A DNA stretch of 64,000 bases from Folioceros fuciformis (taxonomy: Eukaryota > Anthocerotophyta > Anthocerotopsida > Anthocerotales), in NCBI GenBank assembly GCA_049999805.1, contig JBNGIO010006320.1:68842-132841 (forward strand). The letters run 5' to 3'. Within the stretch, counting starts at the first letter, position 1. Each line of letters opens with the position of its first letter. Below, piece by piece: positions 55,010 through 64,000 of the stretch. The notes below the pieces were generated by a model, which made no database searches, was not told the DNA's origin, and saw only the letters and a program-made list of their open reading frames with translations. The position numbers and the translations under genes were made by a program.

Positions 55010-58000
55010 ATGGAGCTGATTAGTGGGGCTTTGGGATGCTCCAAGCTATTAATGCCAACAGGGAGTTGTTGCAACAGCACCAGCAGCAGCCTTGCTGTAT
55101 TGTATGGTAGAACCGACTACAGTGCGGTTGCTGGCAAATTGAGGGACAGCATTGTTTGCCCAACTAGTGCTCCGGTTTTCTGCCAAGCCAGCACCTCAGC
55201 GGTGACAGAGAATCCAGCGAAGGAGAGGGGAGTACGCCTGGAGGGCTTTGTGGAGCAGGAGAAGAAGAAAAAGCCACTGAAACAGCACAGGACGTGGAAT
55301 GCGGGGCAGAGAACGTCGGCGGAGAAATTCCAGAAGAAACTGAAGCAGCTGAAGCGGTCCGCCGCCAGGGAGGACCGTTCTGGGGCAGCTGATGGCAGCA
55401 GTCTGAACCAGTATGCAAGTGGTCAAGCGACTGGTGTGAAGGCATTTGTTGAAGATGACTCTGATTGCGACAAGGATGAGTTGGAGTTGGAGTGGGACGA
55501 GGAGGAGAAAATGGCTGCAGCACAGCAAGTGGTGCCCTTGGCGAACGCATATTCGGGAAGCGAATTGAATTGTCAACACTTTTCAAGGTGTGATGCTGTT
55601 GCTTGTCAGGCTTTACACTTTGGCTTGGTTCCGCTGAGGTGGTAGCTGTCCTTGACGTAAAGTTTACCCATAGATGCTCAGGATGTGTGTTGGATACTGC
55701 CTTGGACCGTCCTCCTGTTCTACGGGAAGCTGAAAACTATTTTGCCCAGTTTGGGATCCAGGACTTCTCTTTTTATTCGGGCAACGTGGTAGGTTTGTAA
55801 TTTTTCAGTTAGGTTGTGCACAAGACTTGACGCTGTTTCTCCCCAGTATTTTTGGCTGAACTTTTGGGGACTGCTTGAAATTTTGAGAGTAGCTGCCTTA
55901 GACTTCTTTCAGTAAGGGTAGATTGGTGCAGTGGGCGTGGAGGTGCAGGGCCAAGCTTGCGGTTCGGGGCACATCAGATAACCCACAGATCGGGATTTAT
56001 GAGGAAGGGAGTCATAGCGTGGTTAGCATTCCATCATGTCGGGGTACTTCATTGATACACACTGATGCATCTTTTCGCGGATTGCTTTCTCTAGACGTTT
56101 TTATAAACGTCATTGGTGACCTTTTTGCGTTTCGGTGGTGCAGTCCATCACCCAAGAATAAACGAAGCTGTAGAACTACTCAAAGCAGGTTCGTGTTACA
56201 ATCCGTACCATTCTGCATCGGGTGGTCAACACAGATGATCTAGGAATTGGGTATAGTTGTGGCCATTGAACGAAGCGTACATCTCTGTAGGGTCGTCCCT
56301 GCCTTGGCTGTCCCCTGACAGAGTGTTTGCCCATACCAGCAATTATAGAGCTCAGTATTCAGCCATATGATGAGTCTTCTGGAAGTGGGGAGCTGCGATA
56401 TGTCCAGGTATGCCACCTGGCCCTCTGTTTGTCTGTAAGGAACACCGTAGTTAGAGTACTTCCTCGGGGATGGCGTCAATGTGTTCTGTTTCCCCCTGAT
56501 GCAGATGGTGGTGTCTACACACAATACCGCCTTGCCAGATTCTGAACGATATGCCAACGGTATGTTTTTCTGTGACTTTGCAATCGATGAAGAGTCTTTT
56601 CTGAACACTTGTAACAAGTCATGGCTTACTAAGTGTGATCGACAGTTGGGCTTGTCGTCACGCTGCACAGGCAAAGTCCAGATAAGTCTAGTTTGGAATG
56701 CAAGGAGTGAAGACTCGTTTGAGGCAAGACAACTGAAGCCAACTGCTGAGGTGGCCTACTTCACCCAGCCCTACCGCATTTCGGTAACCCCAATGATTTC
56801 TTTCGTATGTCTGACTGTGTAGTGGCGGCTATATTTGTAGCTTCTGTGGCAAAAGGGTGGAGTGAAGAGTACCAAGCCCATCATACACTCTGTATGGGCA
56901 AACTTCCAGACAACACGCACAAATGTTGGTAACGTTTGAAGTTTGTATAATTTTCTGAATGGAGGGTTGAGAACAGCCCCCCCTTAGACCTGCATACTTT
57001 GCAGGTCATTTTCGGAGGAAGGTGGAGGCATATGCTAGGAGAGAGAGACTTCTGGGAACGTCTGGGTGGTGTCAATATCTGTTTTACTCCTTCCTCTTTT
57101 GGGCAGGCTAATCTCCAGGTATCAGAGAGCATGGGTCACGTCATCAATATTACTGGCATGCTGCTATTGGTCGTGTCCACTAAAGTGGCTACTGTTCTCA
57201 GAAAGTCTGGGATTTTCTTTACACCTCGTTCATCTCTTGTTTCCGGGAACAGGCTTTTGATGCGCTTCTCAGGAGACTACAGAGATTTGTGAAGCATGGG
57301 AGTAAAGTTGTTGAGCTTTATGCTGGTGTGGGCACTATTGGTCTTAGTCTAGCAGTGCAGCGTAGCTGCAGGTACTAACTTGCTTTTGTCTTCTCTTCAT
57401 GGGCTTCGGACGGCAGATTTCCGTCGTCTTACCGTAATTTATGAAGTCCGTGGCATAGCGCTGTCCGGTAATTCTCATGGCTTTTGGTGCAGGACTGTGA
57501 GATGTGTTGAAGTGAACAAAGCATCAAAGGGCCCATTTGAAATGTCCCTTGCTCGTCTTCCCGCTTCTGTCGAATCGAAGATCAGCTGGCATTGCGCTGA
57601 TGCTTCTGTGGTGAGTTATCCCCATCTGAATATGTGAGTTGGATTTCAATTGTAGGTCGCAAGATTCCCATAATGTCTGTTCCTCCGCCTTGGGCAGACG
57701 CCAATTCAATGGCTTCAAGGGTCAGAGGTTGTCATTGTCGATCCTCCAAGAAAGGGATTGGATGCGACTGTAATTGAAGCGTTGCGCACCGCATCCCTGC
57801 GTGGACAAGGGAAAACCAAATCCCCCAGCAACATCGTCTTGGACAAGTAGGCCATGTTCATCTTGTGGTGTGATGCACTAGAAGTGAATCATGGCGTTCA
57901 GTGAGGTAGAAATACACTGAATTTGCAGAGTTGAAAAGCGGCCCTGGATTCTCCGCGCAAAGCAAGCCGCTGTGCAGACTGACGGCCCCGAAGACTTGGA

Positions 58001-58479
58001 CTACGATGAGCAGACGTGGCCTGAGACGCTAATATATGTCAGCTGTGGTTGGGAGGCTTTCAAGGCGGTATGGCTCTCCTTGTCTGCAAGACAGGGTTGT
58101 CGTTGCGTCCAAATGTTTTGGGCTGCATGACTGAAATCGTGAAGGTTAATGTGTGCGCTTTGCAGGATTCGACAGCTCTGCTATCCGGTAATGCATGGCA
58201 CCTGGCTGAAGCAGCTGCATTCAATTTGTTCCCCGGAACGAACAGGTTTCATTCTGTCTCCCAGCGTATGTTGGATGTTGGACCTTTTCGTCTGGTTGAT
58301 CAGTAACGTAACTGGTGCACGTCACCTCCTGTCCCATCAGCATGGAGGTGGTGGCTGTCTTCAAGCGAGGCAGGAAAACGAGGAGCCAAACCAAGGGTAC
58401 CATCACGAAAGCAAGGTTGGCAAAGGGCAAGGCCAAGAAACATGCCAGGAGCATGCAAAAGTGTGCGTCTTCAAGGTGA
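55010..58479 (+). CDS. TrmA/RumA-like RNA (uracil-5) methyltransferase, organellar-type
   Basis: Multi-exon gene. The N-terminus from ATG 55010 (MELISGALGCSKLLMPTG) is Ser-rich and transit-peptide-like, followed by a basic Lys-rich and an acidic linker. A [4Fe-4S]-type cluster is built across an intron (CQHFSR joined to CSGCVLDTALDRP, donor after 55587, exon 2 from 55674). Then FAQFGIQDFSFYSGNV and LAVRGTSDNPQIGIYEEGSH. The methyltransferase domain: VVELYAGVGTIGLSLAVQ, RCVEVNKASKGPFEM, WHCADAS, EVVIVDPPRKGLD, LIYVSCGW (expected catalytic-type region) and AAFNLFPGTN. The last exon (about 58338-58479) ends in a basic tail, TKARLAKGKAKKHARSMQKC. Family members methylate uracil-5 in tRNA or rRNA with AdoMet. 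Several internal exon edges were not placed. Confidence 0.85.
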
Positions 58480-59809
58480 TACGACGATAGGTGGCGGGCC
58501 CGAGCTGCTTTCAGCACGGGTGACCCCGTTGGAGGGCCTACTGAAAGTACATGAATGCCCGCGAAAGGAGGTCACTGCCGTAGTGTCGACTCCCAAGGTA
58601 CTTTCCAGAGTCTGCAGAGGAACTGTACGTCTATAGGCTAGCACAGTGTTCTAATCTAGCCAGGCAGTACAGGCCGCGTGTCGTGGAGAGGCGGCCTTGG
58701 AAACTCGGGTGGCTTCTTTTTGGGAGTACATTGAAAGCACCCCGTGATATGTAAAGTGGTACAGGACAAGGAATCCTGGCTGTGAAGGCAGGAAGGAAGG
58801 GAAGAGGAGACATCGAAGGCGGTACTGAGAAGAGTTCTGGATTCGGGGGAGTCTTGGCAATAACAAGACAGGTGGCCACACGTGTATATGTGCGGCGCGC
58901 CCTGGCGACTGCTTCCTTTTTATTTCTGAATGTCCACAGGCGATGGCACCGCTGTCGCTTGTCTCGTCCAGTGGAAGGCCCGTATATTTCTGGCCACGGA
59001 AGTGAGGAGGAGGAGGCCTTTAGTCAGGGCAAGTAGCCGTGGCCATCCCGTACCGAGAGGCATCCCCGGTGGCAGGTCCAGCGTGTGCTGTCGGCTTTGT
59101 TCTTGGCCTGGCATCTGCCACTTGCCACCTGTATGACACTCACCGACCTGTCACTGTAAGCAAATCCTTGGACAATTGGCAGATTTGCCCATATCCTTAA
59201 GTTGGAAAGCAGATACACATCTTCGTTGGCGGATCCTATCTACTAGTCGCTTACTTCCTTCCTATGAAGGAGTCCATTTTCCCGAGACTGCTGATGGGCA
59301 TGTGCACCTACCTATCCAGGGTGGGAGGCGGGCATTGGTGACCTCCATGACTGCAACAAGCAGGTTATGGGCCCAGGGACCTGACGTCCATGTTTTCACC
59401 GGGCCCGTACTGTGGGGGGGGTACAGCAGCCTGCTGGGCTCCCTGACTCGACTCTTTCCAGCAATGGCGTCCCTCCAAATAGCCCCAGCCTTGTGGGGCA
59501 AGGCAAGCTTCTGGTGCGCTTGCTTCGACGGGCGACGTCTAAATCTGGTGCAGTGCACGACGCCCCTGTCCAAGTTCAGTGAACGGAGGGAAAGATGCCG
59601 TTCGTGGGCGACCCGATGCAGCGTATCAGTCGTTCGCCAGGGTGGTCGTATAGACGCCGGATGGAGAGCAGGTGTGGATTCTCAACCTGAGCTATATTAC
59701 CCCCGCTGTCTGCGGGCCGCGACGATGCAGTTTCTGAAGATTGACGCGAGATTCCAGGCTTCCAAGTTTTCCTGACGAGGCAAGCGAGCAAAGCGCGTGC
59801 GTCTCAATC

Positions 59810-59832
59810 TCCGAAGCAATAAATGCTTCGGA
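59810..59832. repeat. hairpin with AATAAA in the loop
   Basis: Perfect 9-bp arms tccgaagca / tgcttcgga around ataaa. A shortened relative (tccgaagcaataaatttcgga) occurs near 60289-60308. Confidence 0.75.
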
Positions 59833-60123
59833 CGATCTGACGTCCTATGTATGTGGCATGGCTTGTGTGTGGCATGGTCACCACGTATAGCCCGCTTACA
59901 TACAACCTAGGTTTCGCCATAAATAAATGGTGATATAACTTTAGTACAACCCGCTTGGTACCGTGGTGTCTACAACCGTGCGCAGGTCATAAACCGAGTT
60001 TAAAACCGTGCGTGGATCACTCCCCTCCAAACCATAGGGCTTGCACACCATGGAGTGTCCATTGCATTGTTCCTTTGTCCATTGGCCCAAGTGCCGGCGA
60101 TTGAATGAAGTGGAAAGCGAGGC

Positions 60124-60277
60124 AAAATACAAAAGATATTTAAAAGATACGGTGAGGAACATACGATTTTGCGAAGGCAGGAATTGGGCATGTTGCTAGT
60201 AAAATACAAAAGATATTTGAAAGATACGATGAGGAACATACGATTCTGCGAAGGCAGGAATTGCGCATGCCACGGAT
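60124..60277. repeat. 77-bp tandem duplication
   Basis: aaaatacaaaagatatttraaagatac... starts at 60124 and again at 60201, with about five differences. Confidence 0.9.
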
Positions 60278-61055
60278 GATGGATCATATCCGAAGCAATA
60301 AATTTCGGAGACTGGGCTTCGGAGCAAGTCGTCAAGCGTAGATTGGCAACTGGTTTAGAAGTTCCCGACTACTAGGAGTTGGGAGCAGACGGGCCCCATC
60401 AGCGCCTCCTATTTACTGCAGGCGTCACTGTGCCGGCTGACGTTGGCCGCAGATGAAGCATGCACAAGTTGGTAACAAGCAGACAAGCTGCTGCGGACAA
60501 GTGAAAACCATCTCCGCTTCGTCTGTGAGGAGAAAGTGTGGTGGCGGCCCGCATGGTCCACGGTCCTTGGACCAGCCTTGCTATGACAGATAATACGCCT
60601 GGTGTGCGTATCCGAGCTGCTGGAACTTCAGTGTTCCGGGCTCGGTATATATTGGACCAGCACAGCCTTCGATCCTCATACTCGACCGTCTGGCCGAGCT
60701 CTTTAGACCAAAGCAGGTGGCAGAGCCAGAGCCAGAGCCAGAGCCAGCATGGGGTTGGGATCCCAAGACTGTTGAATTCCCTTCTGCAGCTCTCTCGGTG
60801 CTGGACTGGAGGCTCCTGCTGGAAGCCGAGGGTGAGGATTCGAGGGAGAGTGGGTGTTTGCGGCTTGATTCTTAAGAGGGTGCATGAGAATTTGATGCAT
60901 GCAAAGGCTCGGGTTTTAAAGATTCGAAGCACACAAGGTTGGAGATTTAGGACAGGGTTTTGCTGGGCTGCGGATTTGGACTTGGACTTGGATTTGGATC
61001 TGCATCCGGATCCAGATCCGAATCTGGATTTGGCCGTGGGGGAGCCGATGTGAGG

Positions 61056-63129
61056 ATGAAGGTGCGGGGGCCGTACTGGGTGCTGGCAGTGGTGGTGGTG
61101 GTGTTGTGCTTGGTGGGATTGCGTTTGTGCAGTGCGGAATTGGGCGGAGGCGGGTATGGGGATGTGGATGGCCAAGGGAGGAGGGAGGAGGTGGCGTCAT
61201 GGACCTGGTCCAGGATGGCCAGCAACGTGCTGGGTGCGGTGATGCAGCTGCGCGGCGGGGAGCAGGAGTACTTGTGGCCGGAGCTCAAGTTGACCCCGAC
61301 GGTAGTGGTGGCGGTGGTGCTGGGGGCCGTCGGGGCGTGCCTGTCCAGTGCCGGGGGGGTCGGCGGAGGGGGGCTCTACGTCCCTCTCTTCAACCTGCTG
61401 CTGGGATTCGACGCCAAGACTGCGACCGCGCTCTCCAATTTCATGATTCTGGGGGGGAGCGTGGCCAATGTGGGCAGCAATCTGCAGCAGTTTCACCCAG
61501 AGGTGGAGGGGCAGCCCGTGATTGACTACGACGTGGCAATCCTGTTGCAGCCTAACATGCTCTTCGGCATCAGCTTGGGGGTGATTTGCAATGTCATGTT
61601 TCCCAGCTGGTTGATCACCGCGCAGCTGGCGCTCATGCTGGGGTACATGACCGTCAGGAGTCTGCGGGGCGCAGTGAAGCGCTGGGCGAACGAGTCGCTC
61701 AAGTTCAGGGAGGTGCCGTGCTTGTCCGAGAAGCGTGAGAAGGGAGATCTGCGCACGCCTCTGCTCCTGTCCACTGCGCACGAGACGAGCACGGGGGAGC
61801 CTGAGACAGCCCACGTCAAGGACAAGGGCCAGGATGGATGTGAAGGAGTGAGTGCGGCGGGGTGCCCTTTTATCAAAAACGAGGCTTTGTGTCTCAGTAT
61901 TCCGGACATCAACCTGAGCAATCCGGACGCTCACATGAACGAAAACGCAAAATGCAAGCCTGGAGATGTGGAAAATCAGTCCACTTCCAATTCACCCACT
62001 CCCAGGACGCCTGGTACGCCAACTCGTCCCAAGCTCACCAAACGTTTGACTTTGGAGAAGGTGTTGAAAACCATGACCACAGGAAGAGAAGAACAGCACG
62101 GCCTTCACAGCACCCCTTCCCCCGCTTCTCTTGATGCTGCGCCCATTCGCGAACGGTATCCTCTGAAAAAGTTGGGGATGCTGGTTCTCGTGTGGTTCGT
62201 CTACTTCGCCATCAACTTGATTCGAGGCGGCAAGTCCAGCCAGGTTAGCCATTCGTGTTACTTGACAGGAAGTGTGTTTACTTTCAAACGCATGCGTTTG
62301 TGTCTGTGTGCTAAATTGCTGCAACTGGCATGGTGAATTCTGCCGCAGAGCTTGTTCACCGTGAAACCATGTGGCGTCGAATATTGGCTCTTGACAGCCT
62401 CGCAGATTCCTGTCGCTCTGGGATTCACAGCCTGGGTTGTCCTGCAGGCCCACAAGTCCTGTGACGACTCCAGCCCAGGAAATCAGGTAGTGGCGGTTCT
62501 CATTCCCAAAACTTGCACTGCAACGTTTTTAAAGGCCCAGAGATTATCAATCTCCATGCAATCTCCTTGTCATGCAGGAGGAGCGTATCACTTATGCACA
62601 CAAGGCCGGAGGTCTGCTACCAGTGATGGCTTTTCTCGCTGGACTAATGGGAAGCATGTTAGGCATTGGGGGAGCCATGGTCATTAACCCTCTTCTCTTG
62701 GAACTTGGGATGTACCCCCAGGTTGGTACACAGCACTTCCACCGGATTTTTCCCCTCATTCATGCTCTCGATTCTTTCTTCGACAGAGAGCTACTAATCG
62801 CAGCAATCTCTCCCCAACAGGTGACAGCGGCTACATGTGCTTTCATGGTCTTCTTCTCCTCCTCCATGTCAGTGGTGCAGTACTGGCTACTGGGCCGTTT
62901 GCCTATGGCTTATGCCCTCTTGTTTGCTGCGATAAGCTTTGCGTTTTCACTAGTGGGGCAGATCGTGGTACAGCGTATCATCGTCAGGTACGGGAGAGCA
63001 TCTATCATCGTCTTCGCGGTCTCGGCTGTTATAGGCCTGAGTACTATAGCCATGGCTGGTTTTGGAGGGTATGCGGTTATCAAAGAATATCTTGGAGGAG
63101 GTTACATGGGATTTCACAAACCTTGCTGA
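61056..63129 (+). CDS. sulfite exporter TauE/SafE family protein
   Basis: Four exons: 61056-62243, 62349-62486, 62578-62721, 62821-63129. The N-terminus is a signal-anchor (VLAVVVVVLCLVGLRLCSA). The first TauE half follows: GAVGACLSSAGGVGGGGLYV, then PLFNLLLGFDAKTATALSNF and ILGGSVANV. A long hydrophilic loop (about residues 210-370) is Ser/Thr/Pro-rich, with a basic TPTRPKLTKRLTLEKVLK. The second half has LPVMAFLAGLMGSMLGIGGA, then MVINPLLLELGMYPQ and VTAATCAFMVFFSSSMSVVQ. It ends YLGGGYMGFHKPC, the usual plant C-terminus. Two inverted halves with about eight TM helices; substrates of plant members are poorly known. Open frame extends upstream of 61056 through hexamer repeats, but this Met gives the expected signal-anchor start. 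Confidence 0.93.
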
Positions 63130-64000
63130 AGACGGAGCGATTCCCACTGCCATGCGCACCCAAAGAGCTGACACCCACGCTCACGCAGGTACATTCAACA
63201 GCTCCGTTGCACACAATCGGCCACCTTAGTCTGGACGGGTCAGCCGTCCAGGCTACAGCTTTACTGACAGTTCTGCCTTTGTTTGCCAGAGCTGGTTGTA
63301 CCCATTGCACACTTGCCATTCCACTGATGTGTCAAAATAATGACTTTAGATCTGTAACGTTGACACGAAACTCCACTTAAAACATTTTAAAACAGTGACA
63401 CTTCGCTGATTGTAGAAAGTGTGACTTAGCGTATCATGACCATTTGTATCCTACATTTGTGTTCCCCCATAATACAGTCTGCAAGAGAACCAGCAATTCA
63501 CCTCCAGCAGTGTACACTTACTGAGGTGAGTGACAAAATTGAACACAATTTGCGTCTGTGCACAATCCTTCCCCTTAGGTAACGCTGACGATTGTAAAAA
63601 ACAGTAGGCAATGTGCAAGATGGGCCACCAAAGATCGCAAAACAGGTTGGTCCGAAGGAAACGACAGGCTTCCTGCATTCAACGACAGGCTCACTGCATT
63701 CTCACGTTAAAGCTGAACCTTGTGCATGTCTCGAAATGCTGCAAGGGATGTTGGGGACCTTTTACCTGTTACCGACATACGAGATAAGAGCCATTGCAAT
63801 TCTACGCAGTACAGTTAAGCAGGACAAATCAGTGTACAAGAAACTCAGGATGTCAGCAGCAGCTGGCTATCTCAAGTCGACGATCTTCCCTTGCTCGAAG
63901 GACCTCAAGCTCTGTGCTGGCGAGCTCCGATTTTTCTGTCAGTAATCAAGGGTTGGCAGCAAGCAGCAAGCATTTTACGGAAGTTGAAAGTAAGTCATGT
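63130..64000. other. downstream intergenic, no supported gene
   Basis: An open frame at 63613-63945 (110 residues) has no family features. Nothing else seen up to the window edge. Confidence 0.4.

Larger units (their letters stand above)
58480..61055. other. long intergenic region, no supported gene
   Basis: About 2.6 kb. Longest open stretch (59176-59775, plus, 199 residues) has no recognisable motif and is probably chance. Holds a 77-bp tandem duplication, two related hairpins and hexamer runs, listed separately where clear. Confidence 0.45.

Noticed and set aside
59176-59775. 199-residue plus-strand frame as a gene
   Set aside because: No motif, no splice or codon signal, and surrounding frames are similarly open by chance.
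60399-61175. 258-residue minus-strand frame with His/Lys/Ser runs
   Set aside because: Created by hexamer and His-coding repeats opposite the TauE start. No domain and no splice support.
1-64000. tRNA, rRNA or snoRNA genes
   Set aside because: Searched by eye for T-loop (GGTTCRA) and paired stems. No convincing candidate found; a tRNAscan/Infernal run would settle this.

Overview
The window is nuclear DNA of a green plant-lineage eukaryote. Nearly every recognisable gene is split by short GT-AG introns of roughly 50-300 bp. The gene set is typical of streptophytes: DMP/DUF679, ATXR2, DWARF27, plastid TPR protein, class I-like small heat-shock proteins, autophagy E2 ATG10, ATG6. A short plant-type telomere-like motif (three CCCTAAA-like units) is seen at about 10.57 kb. 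A FUT8-like fucosyltransferase and fern/moss/charophyte-style LINE debris would fit a charophyte alga or an early-diverging land plant better than a flowering plant, but the species cannot be resolved from sequence reading alone. Five runs of N (100 N at 22233, 36960 and 41475; 10 N at 30506 and 37438) show a scaffolded draft assembly.

Layout. 1-1.9 kb: 3' part of a GT23-like fucosyltransferase (+). 3.5-4.4 kb: DMP membrane protein (+) with an in-frame SQ/SE microsatellite that may be an intron. 5.15-5.75 kb: sHSP (-). 7.2-10.3 kb: CCT6 chaperonin subunit, 15 exons (+). 10.8-14.0 kb: GUP1/HHAT-like MBOAT (-). 14.4-15.5 kb: ATG10 (+). 15.9-17.7 kb: unknown Ser/Pro-rich protein (+). 18.1-18.8 kb: 3' end of an unknown gene (-). 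19.15-20.7 kb: plastid TPR protein (+). 21.1-23.55 kb: two tandem sHSP genes (-). 23.9-31.2 kb: AT-rich repeat territory with tandem arrays, a decayed Tigger/pogo transposase, possible LTRs and a GC-rich 31-bp minisatellite. 31.4-32.1 kb: MEA1-like protein (-). 32.8-36.1 kb: cytosolic PheRS alpha subunit (-). 36.2-42.5 kb: repeats, gaps and a LINE remnant (-). 42.56-45.03 kb: ATG6/Beclin-1 (-). 45.6-47.15 kb: ATXR2 (+). 47.2-48.1 kb: D27 (-). 49.2-49.8 kb: small secretory ORF (-). 50.6-52.6 kb: GH5 endo-beta-mannanase (+). 53.2-54.84 kb: RNase H2 subunit B (-). 55.0-58.5 kb: TrmA/RumA-like RNA methyltransferase (+), divergent from RNASEH2B. 61.06-63.13 kb: TauE/SafE transporter (+).

These are mostly independent housekeeping genes, with no operon logic. 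The functional themes are protein quality control (CCT6, three sHSPs), autophagy (ATG10 and ATG6 about 27 kb apart) and RNA/translation (PheRS alpha, RNase H2B, RNA methyltransferase). Exon models below were built by eye from conserved family motifs, frame continuity and splice dinucleotides. They have not been tested against transcripts.
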